From contig NZ_QQAV01000007.1 of the NCBI RefSeq assembly GCF_003350475.1, forward strand, positions 62,001 through 126,000: a stretch of 64,000 nt of DNA, given 5' to 3'. Both the position numbers and the translations under genes were made by a program. The DNA comes from Pseudacidovorax intermedius. GTDB taxonomy: Bacteria > Pseudomonadota > Gammaproteobacteria > Burkholderiales > Burkholderiaceae_C. Positions 26,563 through 35,420 of this stretch are shown piece after piece (position 1 is the stretch's first letter; every line of letters starts with the position of its first letter). The notes under the pieces were generated by a model. The model made no database searches. It saw only the letters and a list, made by a program, of their open reading frames with translations, and was not told where the DNA came from.

Positions 26563-28116
26563 TTAGTGGCGTGAACATTGATGAAATTTCATGACACTGG
26601 TCGTCACAAAATCTCCCCATTCGGTGTAGGACAGGGCGGACCAGGGTGACAGGGGCCGGCTCCTCCCCCGGGGCGCGTGGAGCTGGGGCTCCGCGAGGCT
26701 GTGCAGCCCCTCAGTCCCGTCAGACTCCGTGTGAAGCCGCACCGAGCCGACATGCACCGGCCCGCGGTCGGCGTTGTAGCCGGGATGGCGGATGTGCTGC
26801 CAGTCGAGCGTCACCCAAAACGCCCGCGTCACCTGAATGGCGTAGAAAACCTCGACCACCGTTTCGGTGCCGTAGCGCAATGCCCCGTCGCCCAGGAAGG
26901 TGCCCATGCCGCCTGCCGCCAGGTAGTCGCGGCGTGCGTGCGAGAGGCCGTTCGCCGCGGCGGCCACGCCCACCGTGTCCTGACCCCGGCCCCAGGCGCT
27001 GCCGCGCAGCAGGGCGCCCGCGGAGAGCGAGCGGTCGATCTCGGTGAAGGCATAGGTCTCGGTGCCGCCGTCGGCCCGGCTCCAGCGGGCGAAGAGGCCC
27101 AGGTCTTCGGCCATGGCCTGCTCCAGGCCCAGGCCGATGCCGCGCTTGCTGCGGTCGCCGCCGCGCACGGCGTCGAGGCTTGGGGTGTCGCCCGTGGCCT
27201 GCGCCAGCGCCATCGCGTCCTGGAAGCTGGCCATGCGCGCCCGGTTGCGGAAGACCAGCAGCCGCAGCTTGCCGGGCTGGCCGTCCAGCTGGTGGGCATG
27301 CTCCAGCTCGACCTGGTCGCCGTAGTGGCGCAGGAAGCGCGGATCCAGCGGCTGGCCGTTGGGCTCGTAGGGCTGGATGAAGCGGCCGGCGCGCAGGGCC
27401 CAGTCGTCGTGGTAGCGCTCCAGCAGCGCGCCCCAGGAGTAACCGCGCCCGTCCGCCGCATAGTCGTAGGCGCCGTAGGTCATGAAGGCCCAGTTGAGGA
27501 ACTGGGTGCGCGGGTCGTGGGCATAGGCGTTGTTGTCGAACGCGTCCAGCACCGACAGGTTGCCGGCGGTCAGCACCCAGCGGCGCCGGTCGGCGGTGCC
27601 GGCGAGCTGGGTCAGGCCGGAGGCCTGCACTTCCTCGCCGCCACCCTCGCCCCAGGTCTGGCGCAGGAAGAGGCGGGCGCGGTACAGGCCCAGGTTGGGT
27701 GTGGCCGAGCGGGCCATCTCGCCATTGGTGAAGCCGCCCAGGCCCGTGAGGCCCGACAGCGGCACGCCCTGGGCGCCTTCGGCATTGAAATACAGCTCGC
27801 CGCCCCGCCAGGGCCGCATGCCGACCATGGCGGTGACGGTGAACGAATAGCTCAGCGCCCGCTCGGTGCCCAGGCTGTTGTGGCCGGAATAGGCGGCCGG
27901 GAAAGCGGCCTTGTCTTGCCAGACGTAGGTGGACTGGAAGGCGGTGCCCCATTCCTGCTCGGGTGTCGCGGCGGGCGCCTCGACCGGCTCGGCCTTGGCG
28001 GCGCCGGCCAGCAGCAGGGCGAGGGCGGCGGCGATGGCGGACGGGACGCGCGGTGCGCCGCGACCGCGCACCCGAAGAAGAGCGGCACGTCGTGCCGGGG
28101 GGATCGATGGCTTCAT
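26563..28116 (-). CDS. OprB-like carbohydrate porin with aberrant C-terminal extension
   Basis: This 517-residue protein has an N-terminal signal peptide (cleavage near AAKAEP) and the pattern of Burkholderiales carbohydrate porins: QSTYVWQDKAAFPAAYSGHN, TAMVGMRPWRGGELYFNAEG, GLGGFTNGEMAR and DYLAAGGMGTFLGDG. Relatives end shortly after NADRGPVHVGSVRLHTE with a terminal Phe. Here the codons GAG TCT GAC replace an expected GAG TTC TGA, and about 53 unrelated residues follow. One missing T at about 26724-26725 would explain this. The gene shares an ATGA with the upstream lipoprotein gene. Assembly into the outer membrane may be impaired if the frameshift is real. Confidence 0.8.
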   Translation of the reverse strand: MKPSIPPARRAALLRVRGRGAPRVPSAIAAALALLLAGAAKAEPVEAPAATPEQEWGTAFQSTYVWQDKAAFPAAYSGHNSLGTERALSYSFTVTAMVGMRPWRGGELYFNAEGAQGVPLSGLTGLGGFTNGEMARSATPNLGLYRARLFLRQTWGEGGGEEVQASGLTQLAGTADRRRWVLTAGNLSVLDAFDNNAYAHDPRTQFLNWAFMTYGAYDYAADGRGYSWGALLERYHDDWALRAGRFIQPYEPNGQPLDPRFLRHYGDQVELEHAHQLDGQPGKLRLLVFRNRARMASFQDAMALAQATGDTPSLDAVRGGDRSKRGIGLGLEQAMAEDLGLFARWSRADGGTETYAFTEIDRSLSAGALLRGSAWGRGQDTVGVAAAANGLSHARRDYLAAGGMGTFLGDGALRYGTETVVEVFYAIQVTRAFWVTLDWQHIRHPGYNADRGPVHVGSVRLHTESDGTEGLHSLAEPQLHAPRGRSRPLSPWSALSYTEWGDFVTTSVMKFHQCSRH

Positions 28117-28685
28117 TTCGTCGGTCGCGTGGGGTCCTCCCGCAGATCGGCCACCAGCCGCGTGCGGCGTGCCCGGGCCTGCAGTACGGCATCGGGCTCG
28201 AGCTCCCACCCGTAGTCCATGTGCCAGAGCCCGGCCAGGGTGGCGATGTGCAGGTAATGCACCTCGCCCGCACGCCCATCGAGCGAGATGGTGTGCGGCG
28301 GGTGGCCTTCGGCGTGCAGCGCGAACGCATGCGCACCCGGCAGCACGCGCAGGCGCAGTGTGGTCGAGGGCAGCGTGTCCGCCAGCGGCTGGCCGTCCAG
28401 GGACACGGCCACGCGGTGCGGGCCGTCGCTCCAGTTCTGACGCACCACGTAGACGGTCAGGGCCTGCGGGTCGGGTGCGAAGTGCCATGCCTGCTGGGCC
28501 GTGTCGGCGTCGGGCAGCGGTCCGTCGAGGCAGGGCCCGTGGTGGCCATGTGCCAGCGGGTTGAGGAAGCAGTAGGCGCCGCCGGCCTGCACCTCGCGGC
28601 CGGGCAGGGCGGCGCAACCCGCCAGGCCGAACAGGGTGGCGGGCAGGGTGAGCAGGGCGAGGCGATGCCAGTGTGAAGCCTTCAT
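28113..28685 (-). CDS. DUF2846-like outer-membrane lipoprotein
   Basis: This 190-residue protein has a lipoprotein signal (LFGLAGC) and a beta-rich core with ALTVYVVRQNW, VAVSLDGQPLADTLPSTTLRLRV (split) and LPGAHAFALHAEG, followed by AGEVHYLHIATL: the DUF2846 pattern of a VYV-R start, a Gly-Asp turn, a PG-H turn and a final aromatic strand. The family is of unknown function. It is placed between the outer-membrane channel of a metal pump and a porin, overlapping the porin gene by four bases. A GGAGACA ribosome site precedes the ATG. Confidence 0.7.
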   Translation of the reverse strand: MKASHWHRLALLTLPATLFGLAGCAALPGREVQAGGAYCFLNPLAHGHHGPCLDGPLPDADTAQQAWHFAPDPQALTVYVVRQNWSDGPHRVAVSLDGQPLADTLPSTTLRLRVLPGAHAFALHAEGHPPHTISLDGRAGEVHYLHIATLAGLWHMDYGWELEPDAVLQARARRTRLVADLREDPTRPTK

Positions 28686-28771
28686 GGTCTTGTCTCCGGA
28701 TCGTGGGTGCGCGCGCCCATGGCTGATGGAGAGGGCGTTCCAGGCTCGGCTTTGCACCGCGGCGCGCCAGC

Positions 28772-30256
28772 CTATCGCGCCGAGCTGTCGGCCACCTGCC
28801 ACCAGCCGCCCAGGGCCTGGTACAGCGCCACGCTGTCGCCGAGCCGGGCGGCGCGCGCCTGGGCAGTGGCCAGCACCGCCTGCTGCAGCGTCTGCTGCGC
28901 CAGGACCAGGTCTGCCTGGGCGGCAGCACCCGCCTCGCGCTGCCGCTGCACGGCGGCCAGGCTGCGACGCGCGGCCGCCTCGGCCGCGGCGGTGGCGCTC
29001 AGCGTGTCGGCATCGCTCACGATGGCCTGCAGCGTGTCGGCGGTGTTCTGGAAGGCCGTGAGCACGGTGCTGCGGTATTGCGCCTCGGCCTGCGCGTAGG
29101 CAGCCTGCGCGGCGCGCTGCTGGTGCAGCAGCGCGCCACCGTGGAAGACCGGCTGCAGCAGCGTGCCGCCCACCGACCAGAAGCCGCCGCCGCTGCGCAG
29201 CAGCTGCGACACGCCCAGCGCCGAACTGCCCAGCGTGGCCGTGAGCGTGAGGTCGGGCAGGCGCGCCGCCGTGGCCACGCCCACCTGGGCGGCGGCCGCA
29301 TGCAGCTGGGCCTCGGCGGCGCGGATGTCGGGGCGCTGTTGCACCAGTTGCGAGGGCAGGCTCACCGGCAGTTCGGCCGGCAGCTGCAGCGCATCGAGCG
29401 TGAACTGCTGCGGCAGCGGATCGCCCGGCAGCCGGCCGGTGAGCACCGCCAGCCGGCTGCGCTGCGCGGCCAGCTGCTTCTGCAGCGGCGGCAGCGTGGC
29501 CTGGACCTGGGCCAGGGCACTCTCCTGGGCGGCGATGTCGACGCCACCGATCTGGCCGGCCGCATGCTGGCGGCGGGCACCGTCGAGCAGGCGGGTGGCC
29601 AGCTCGACCAGCTGCTGCGTGGCGTCGATCTGCGCGCTTAGCGCGGCCTCCTGGATCGCGGTGCTCACCACGTTGGTGACCAGCGTGGTGCCCACCGCTT
29701 CGCGCTGCCAACGCTGGACGTCGACCTGCGCGTCCTGCGCCTCCACGGCGCGGCGCGTGCCGCCGAAGACATCGGGCGCGTAGCCGATGCTGAGCTGCGC
29801 CGTGTGCAGCGTGTAGCGGGTGATGTCGCCGTCGGCCAGCGGGCTGGAGAGGGCGCCGGAGGTCTTCTGGCGCGTGGGCGTGTAGCTCGCGTCCACCGTG
29901 GGCCAGAATGCGCCGCGCTGGGCGAGGGCCGTCTCCTGCGCACTGCGCAACGCGGCCTCGGCGGCCTGCAGGTCGGGGCTGGCGGCCAGCGCAGCATCGA
30001 CAAGGGCGTCGAGGCCGGGGGAGCCGAAGGCCTTCCACCATTGCGAGGCGACGCCCTGGCCCAGGGCGAAGCGCTGCGCCCCGCCGGCCGGGCCCTCGGC
30101 CCCGGCCGTGCGCGCGGGCAGGGGCGCCGCGGCCACCGACGGTGTGGCGGGTGCGGCCGGCGCGTGGAAGTCCGGGCCGACGGCGCAGCCCTGAACCAGG
30201 CCGAGCATGGCCAGCAGCGATATGGGAAGAAGTGAGCGGAGTCGGAGGGTTGTCAC
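28772..30256 (-). CDS. RND efflux outer-membrane channel lipoprotein (NodT/OMF family)
   Basis: The 494-residue protein has a lipoprotein signal (LGLVQGCAVGPDF), two OEP repeats rich in Ala/Gln coiled-coil (about 70-270 and 290-480) and the motifs LDALVDAALAASPDLQAA and QRPDIRAAEAQLHAA. It forms the trimeric exit duct of the pump encoded just upstream, with which it shares an ATGA. Length is normal for the family. Confidence 0.9.
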   Translation of the reverse strand: MTTLRLRSLLPISLLAMLGLVQGCAVGPDFHAPAAPATPSVAAAPLPARTAGAEGPAGGAQRFALGQGVASQWWKAFGSPGLDALVDAALAASPDLQAAEAALRSAQETALAQRGAFWPTVDASYTPTRQKTSGALSSPLADGDITRYTLHTAQLSIGYAPDVFGGTRRAVEAQDAQVDVQRWQREAVGTTLVTNVVSTAIQEAALSAQIDATQQLVELATRLLDGARRQHAAGQIGGVDIAAQESALAQVQATLPPLQKQLAAQRSRLAVLTGRLPGDPLPQQFTLDALQLPAELPVSLPSQLVQQRPDIRAAEAQLHAAAAQVGVATAARLPDLTLTATLGSSALGVSQLLRSGGGFWSVGGTLLQPVFHGGALLHQQRAAQAAYAQAEAQYRSTVLTAFQNTADTLQAIVSDADTLSATAAAEAAARRSLAAVQRQREAGAAAQADLVLAQQTLQQAVLATAQARAARLGDSVALYQALGGWWQVADSSAR

Positions 30257-33200
30257 GGCTGGACCTCCTGCGTCGGGATGTCATGTGAGGCGGGCGCGGC
30301 GGGCGAGGCACGCCGCCGCTCCAGCCGCGCTTCGATCAGGTGGTAGAGCGCCGGCAGCAGCGCCAGCGTCAGCACCGTCGCGCTGACCAGCCCGCCCACC
30401 ACCACGGTGGCGAGCGGCCGCTGCACGTCGCTGCCCAGCCCTGTGGCCAGCATGGCCGGGGTGAGGCCCAGGGCGGCCACGGTGGCGGTGGTGAGCACCG
30501 GCCGCATGCGGCTGCGGGCGCCCTCCATCACCGCCTCGCGCAGCGGCCGGCCTTCCTCGGTGCGCAGGCGGTTGATCTGCGACAGCATCAGCACGCCGTT
30601 GAGCACCGCCACGCCGAAGAGCGCGATGAAGCCCACCGCACTCGACACGTTGAGCGTCATGCCCCGCAGGTGCAGCGCCGCCAGCCCGCCCAGCATGGCC
30701 AGCGGCACCGCGGCCAGCACCAGCAGCGGCTGGCGCAGGTTGCCGAAGGCGCCGAACAGCAGCAGGAACATCAGCCCCAGCGTCATCGGCAGGATCAGCG
30801 CCAGGCGGGCCTGGGCCCGCTCCAGGTTCTCGAACTGGCCGCCCCAGCGCAGCTGCACATGCGTGTCGGCCGGCGTCACGTCGCGCGCGACGGCGGCCTG
30901 CGCGTCCTTCAGAAAGCCCGCCAGGTCGCGGCCGCGCACATTCAGCCGCACGATGATGTTGCGTTCGGCCATCTCGCGCACGATGACGCTTTCGCCGGCC
31001 ACGGTGCTCAACTTGGCCACGGCGGAAAGCGGCACCTGCTCGCCCGTGGCCGACTTCAGCGTGAGGTTGCCGATGGCATCGACGCTGGCGCGGGCCTTCT
31101 CGGGAAAGCGCACCGTCATGTCGTAGCTCCTCTCGCCCACGTAGAGCCGGCCGATGGGGGTGCCGCCCACGCCGGTGGCGATCAGGTCGGCCACCGCGGC
31201 GGCGTTGATGCCGTGGCGCGCGGCGGCGGCGCGGTCCAGCTCGATCTTGAGGTTGGGCAGTGGCGGCTCCACGTCCACCGCCACGTCGGCGGCGCCGGGC
31301 ACGTGGCGCAGCGTCTGGGCCACCCGGTTGGCCACGTTGCGGATCTGCGCCAGGTCGTCGCCGAAGACCTTGACCGTGAGGTCGCCGTGAGCGCCCGAAA
31401 GCTTGTCCTGCACACCGTCGATCATGGGTTGCATGAAACCCACCGTGTAGCCCGGCATCTGCGCGAAGCGCTGCGCCATGCGGTCGATCAGCTCCTGCTT
31501 GCTCAGGCCCGACGTCCATTCGCTGTACGGATGCAGCCCCACGCTCGCCTCGATGTGCGAAGGCGTCCAGTAGTCGGTGCCGTCGTCGTTGCGGCCGGTC
31601 TGCGTGACCACGTACGACACCTCGGGGAAGGCCAGCGTGGCCTTGCGCAGTTCGTCGGCCATGGCCGAGGCCCTGGCCAGCGTGATGCCCGGCGGCATCT
31701 GCACCTGCAGCCACAGCGAGCCTTCGTCCAGGTAGGGCAGGAAGTCGTGGCCCGTGGTGACGAACAGGCCGACCAGCACTACCAGCGCCAGTGCACAGGC
31801 CGCGAGCACGCCGCGCGCCCGGCCCACCGTGTGGGCCAGGAAGCGCCCATAGCGCACCGCCAGCCATTCGAGCACCGGGTTGTGCACGATGCGCCGCGGC
31901 TTGCGCAGCGCCAGCCAAGCCAGCCCCGGAATCAGCGTGAGGGCCACCAGCAGTGCGCCCGCCAGCGCCGCGCCCACCGCATAGGCCATGGGCGAGAAGA
32001 GCTTGTATTCGATGCGCTGGAAGGCGAAGAGCGGCAGGTAGGCGCACACGATCACCACCATGCCGAAGAAGATTGGGCGCGCCACCTGCAGCGTGGCCTC
32101 GATGGCGTCGCTGGCCGACAGCGGCCGGCCTTCGGCCTCCTCGCGGCGGCGCAGGATGTTCTCCACCAGCACCACCGCACCGTCCACCAGGATGCCGAAG
32201 TCGATGGCGCCCAGCGACAGCAGGTTGGCCGGAATGTGGAACTGGTGCATGAAGATGAAGGCGATCAGGAGCGCCAGCGGAATCGTCAGCGCCACGATGG
32301 CCGCCGCGCGCGGGCTGCCCAGGAAGAGCAACAGCACCACCGCCACCAGCACCATGCCCTCCATCAGCGTGGACGAGACCGTGTGCAGCGTGGCGTCGAT
32401 CAGCGAGGTGCGGTCCAGATAGGGCACCACCTTCACGTCCTTGGGCAGCAGATGCTCGTTGAGCTCCTGCACCGCCTCGTGCACCGAGGCCAGCGCCGTG
32501 GAAGGGTTGCGGTCCTTCAGCAGCAGCACGATGCCTTCGATGGTGTCGGGGTTGGCGTCCTTGCCCAGCACGCCGCGGCGCTCGACATTGCCGTAACTCA
32601 GCCGGCCCAGGTCCTTGACCAGCACGGGCACGCCGGCCTTGGTCTTGACCACCACGTTGCCCATGTCGTCCAGCGAACGCAGCAGGCCCACGCCGCGCAC
32701 CACGTAACTCTGCTCGCCGCGGTCCACGATGCTGCCGCCGCCGGTGGCGTTGTTGTTGTTGAGCGCGTCCTTCACGTCTTGCAGCGACAGGTCGTACTGC
32801 TGCAGCCGGTCGGGCTCAAGCTCCAGCATGAACTGGGTCGTGAGGCCGCCGAAGTTGGCCACGTCCACCACGTCGGTGGCCTTCTTCAGGCGCGGGATCA
32901 CGGTCCAGAACTGCAGCTCCGACAGCTCGCGCAGGCTGCGGGTTTTCGATTCGAGCGTGTAGCGGTAGATCTCGCCGGTGGGCGAGGTGTAGGCATCCAG
33001 CCCCGGCGTGGCGCCGTAGGGCAGGGTGACCGCGTTGATGCGCTCCTGCAGGCGCTGGCGGGCGAAGTAGCCGTCGGTGCCGTCCTCGAAGACGACGGTG
33101 ATCAGCGACAGCGCGAACAGGCTGCGCGAGCGCAGCACATGCATGCCGGGCGTGCCGAGCAGCGCGCGCTCCAGCGGCACGGTGATCTGCTGCTCCACCT

Positions 33201-33378
33201 CCTCGGCGCCCAGGCCGGGCACCTGCGTGACGATCTGGGAGCTGACATCGGCGATGTCCGGATAGGCCTCGATGGGCAGCTGCTTCCAGCTCCAGTACCC
33301 GTACAGCGCCACGAAGACGAACAGCAGCCACGCGATGCCGCGCCGCTGGAAGGCGAGGGTGACGAGCTTCTCAATCAT
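30253..33378 (-). CDS. CzcA/CusA-type heavy-metal RND pump
   Basis: The 1041-residue inner-membrane pump has 12 helices in two halves with large periplasmic loops. The fourth helix carries DFGILVDGAVVLVEN, with the two Asp and one Glu used for proton relay in heavy-metal (HME) RND pumps. The N-terminal IEKLVTLAFQRRGIAWLL is also typical. It exports metal ions such as Co, Zn, Cd, Ni, Cu or Ag through the adaptor and outer-membrane channel encoded on either side. The sequence alone does not fix the metal. It overlaps the adaptor gene by eight bases and the channel gene by four. Confidence 0.92.
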   Translation of the reverse strand: MIEKLVTLAFQRRGIAWLLFVFVALYGYWSWKQLPIEAYPDIADVSSQIVTQVPGLGAEEVEQQITVPLERALLGTPGMHVLRSRSLFALSLITVVFEDGTDGYFARQRLQERINAVTLPYGATPGLDAYTSPTGEIYRYTLESKTRSLRELSELQFWTVIPRLKKATDVVDVANFGGLTTQFMLELEPDRLQQYDLSLQDVKDALNNNNATGGGSIVDRGEQSYVVRGVGLLRSLDDMGNVVVKTKAGVPVLVKDLGRLSYGNVERRGVLGKDANPDTIEGIVLLLKDRNPSTALASVHEAVQELNEHLLPKDVKVVPYLDRTSLIDATLHTVSSTLMEGMVLVAVVLLLFLGSPRAAAIVALTIPLALLIAFIFMHQFHIPANLLSLGAIDFGILVDGAVVLVENILRRREEAEGRPLSASDAIEATLQVARPIFFGMVVIVCAYLPLFAFQRIEYKLFSPMAYAVGAALAGALLVALTLIPGLAWLALRKPRRIVHNPVLEWLAVRYGRFLAHTVGRARGVLAACALALVVLVGLFVTTGHDFLPYLDEGSLWLQVQMPPGITLARASAMADELRKATLAFPEVSYVVTQTGRNDDGTDYWTPSHIEASVGLHPYSEWTSGLSKQELIDRMAQRFAQMPGYTVGFMQPMIDGVQDKLSGAHGDLTVKVFGDDLAQIRNVANRVAQTLRHVPGAADVAVDVEPPLPNLKIELDRAAAARHGINAAAVADLIATGVGGTPIGRLYVGERSYDMTVRFPEKARASVDAIGNLTLKSATGEQVPLSAVAKLSTVAGESVIVREMAERNIIVRLNVRGRDLAGFLKDAQAAVARDVTPADTHVQLRWGGQFENLERAQARLALILPMTLGLMFLLLFGAFGNLRQPLLVLAAVPLAMLGGLAALHLRGMTLNVSSAVGFIALFGVAVLNGVLMLSQINRLRTEEGRPLREAVMEGARSRMRPVLTTATVAALGLTPAMLATGLGSDVQRPLATVVVGGLVSATVLTLALLPALYHLIEARLERRRASPAAPASHDIPTQEVQP

Positions 33379-34498
33379 TGAGCAGCACTCCGCCCTGCAC
33401 CACGATGCGCTCGCCGGCCTTCAGCCCCGAGACGACCTCCACCTTGTCGTCGGTCGAGCGGCCCAGCACCACCAGCCGTGATTCGTACTGGAAGGGCGCC
33501 TGCTCGACGAACACGCGCGTGGCCAGGCCGCTCTGCAGCACCGCGGTGGCCGGAATCAGCAGCGCCGGCTGCGAGGGCCCTTCCAGCGTCGCGTGCGCAT
33601 ACATGCCCGGCTTGAACAGCCGCTCGCGGTTGTCGATGGCCACGCGCACGTGCACAGTGCGGGTGTCGGTGTCCACCAGGTCGCCGATGTAGCGCGCCTT
33701 GCCCTCGAACTGCCGACCTGGATAGGCATCGAGCGCGATGTGCACCGCCTGGCCCACCGACAGGGCGGCGATGTCCTTCTCGTGCACGCTCGCCGCCAGC
33801 CAGACGGTGGAGATGTCGGCCACGGTCATCAGCGAGGCCGTGGTGTCGTTCCAGTAGCCGCCCAGGGCCCCGCTCATGTCGACCACGCGGCCCGCGATGG
33901 GGGCGCGCAGCACGTACTCGCGGCGCGATGCGGCATCCACCGGCGCGCCCAGCTGCGCCAGGCGCTCGCGCGCGGCGCGGGCATCGCTCTCGGCGGCGGT
34001 GAGCGTCTGGCGGGCGGCCTGCAGATCCTTGGCGGCGGCGATGTCGGCCTGGTTCAGCGTCTGCTGGCGCTCGAAGTCCTGCCGCGCCTGCAGCAGCGCG
34101 GCCTGGGCCTTGGCGTCGTCCCGGTAGGCCGCGCCCAGGTCGGGCGAATCCAGTGTGACCAGCGGATCGCCCGCCTTCACCGCATCGCCCAGTTGGTGGT
34201 GCAGCCGCACGATGCGCCCGGCCAGCGGCGGCACGATCTTCACCAGGCGCTCGGGCGCGGCCTCGATGGTGCCGGGCGCTTCGAGCGTGGGGGCAAAGGG
34301 CTGAGGCGCCACCGCCGCCACGATCAGGGCCTGCCGCAGCGGCGAGCCTTCGGGCACGCGGATGAGGGTGTCCTGGTGCTGGCGCGCCCCATCGGAGGGC
34401 GTGGCCTGCATTTGGGCGGTGGGTGCGGAGCGGCCGGCATCGCAGCCGGCCAGCGTGGCCAGGCACAGGAGAAGGGCGAGGGCGGGGATCGGCTTCAT
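33371..34498 (-). CDS. RND efflux periplasmic adaptor (CzcB/CusB-like lipoprotein)
   Basis: This 375-residue protein has a lipoprotein signal (LLCLATLAGCDAG) and the order of a membrane-fusion protein: a lipoyl-type half (GTIEAAPERLVKIVPPLAGRIV, split), a helical hairpin (about 125-195), the second lipoyl half (VLRAPIAGRVVDMSG) and beta-barrel/proximal parts (GMYAHATLEGP, AVLQSGLATRVFV). It couples the CzcA-type pump to the outer-membrane channel. There is no N-terminal metal-binding His cluster. I used the ATG at 34498, which gives a proper signal; a longer open frame starts at 34546. It is the first gene of the five-gene efflux operon. Confidence 0.9.
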   Translation of the reverse strand: MKPIPALALLLCLATLAGCDAGRSAPTAQMQATPSDGARQHQDTLIRVPEGSPLRQALIVAAVAPQPFAPTLEAPGTIEAAPERLVKIVPPLAGRIVRLHHQLGDAVKAGDPLVTLDSPDLGAAYRDDAKAQAALLQARQDFERQQTLNQADIAAAKDLQAARQTLTAAESDARAARERLAQLGAPVDAASRREYVLRAPIAGRVVDMSGALGGYWNDTTASLMTVADISTVWLAASVHEKDIAALSVGQAVHIALDAYPGRQFEGKARYIGDLVDTDTRTVHVRVAIDNRERLFKPGMYAHATLEGPSQPALLIPATAVLQSGLATRVFVEQAPFQYESRLVVLGRSTDDKVEVVSGLKAGERIVVQGGVLLND

Positions 34499-34855
34499 GG
34501 GCGTCTTCCGGGCGGTGTGAGAGAACGACGGACGTGGCGCGGCCATCGCCCGCTGCGGTGCAGCGGGCGGTCGCCAGGGTCAGGTCAGATGGATGTCAGC
34601 CGGACGCGCCCGGCAGGGCGTCGCCGCGTCGGCAGGGCGGGTCGTGCGTCAACGGCGGCGGGTGCGTGCCGCTGTCGTGCTGCCGCCATGGCCGGGCCGA
34701 TGCGGCAATGGTCGCCGTGACGCGCCGCAGGAGCCAGCGCGCATTCGGTCGGTCAGGGATGCGGGAAGGATGGCGCGGCTATACCTTGGTATAGCGGCTC
34801 GACAGGGCAAGCCGCACCGTCGGCGGCGTGTCCAGGCCGCGGCGCGATGCGTGCT
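34499..34855. other. Gene-free stretch before the efflux operon
   Basis: These 357 bases lie between the MarR gene and the adaptor gene, both on the minus strand. I see no convincing coding frame. The only clear element is a perfect palindrome at 34778-34795. The rest is GC-rich and probably holds the efflux promoter and 5' leader. Confidence 0.5.
34778..34795. promoter_or_regulatory. Perfect palindrome with 8-base arms, probable operator
   Basis: GCTATACC at 34778-34785 and GGTATAGC at 34788-34795 are exact inverted copies around TT. The arms are AT-containing and no T-run follows, so a protein-binding site is likelier than a terminator. It lies 61 bases after the MarR stop and about 280 bases before the adaptor ATG. 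Its size suits a MarR dimer, and the adjacent MarR is the natural candidate. Confidence 0.5.
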
Positions 34856-35290
34856 TCAGTGCGGCTCGATCTCGTCGATGAAGGTTTCGAGCAGCTTCTT
34901 GAGCTGGCTCGTCTTGCGCGGGCCCAGCGCCTCCTCGATCTGGCTGTGGTGCGCATCCACGCTCTTGCGCAGCCGAGCGACCGTCTCCAGGCCGAGGTCG
35001 CTGATGTAGACCAGCACGCGCCGGCTGTCGGCCGGATCGGCCGCGCGCTGGACCAGGCCGCGGGCGACCAGCTTGTCGATGTTCTTGGTCAGCGCAGGAT
35101 GGTTGAGCAGCACCGCCTCGGCAAGGTCGCCCATCGAGCGGCCCCGCTCGTCGGCGAGCACCTGCAGGATGCGCCAGTGCTCCTCGGTCACCTCTTCCGC
35201 GGCGATGGACTGCGCCAGGCCGATGCGCATGCGACGGTTGGCGGAGGCCAGCAGGTAGGCCAGGTACTGCGATATGTCTTTCTCAGGCAT
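34856..35290 (-). CDS. MarR-family transcriptional regulator
   Basis: The 144-residue protein has the MarR fold: an N-terminal dimer helix, then a winged helix with VTEEHWRILQVLADE, GDLAEAVLLNHPALTKNIDKLVARG (split) and DSRRVLVYISDLG in the wing, then C-terminal helices. It lies upstream of and parallel to the metal efflux operon, and is divergent from the amide operon at 35421. It could control either. The palindrome before the efflux operon favours efflux control. Confidence 0.88.
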   Translation of the reverse strand: MPEKDISQYLAYLLASANRRMRIGLAQSIAAEEVTEEHWRILQVLADERGRSMGDLAEAVLLNHPALTKNIDKLVARGLVQRAADPADSRRVLVYISDLGLETVARLRKSVDAHHSQIEEALGPRKTSQLKKLLETFIDEIEPH

Positions 35291-35420
35291 GGCTCACGTC
35301 GGCGCGTGGGGGAAGGGTTTCCGATGGTAGCGCGCAACCCTTGCCTTGGAAAGCATTGGCGCAGTTTTTGCGACGCTGTCCCTCCTGTTGCCAACTTGGT
35401 GCACTGTCCCGGAGTTCTCG

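Noticed and set aside
30340-33381. A 1013-codon plus-strand open frame opposite the RND pump
   Set aside because: The translation is rich in His, Gln, Arg and Gly without any domain pattern and lies exactly opposite the CzcA-type gene, so it is a shadow.
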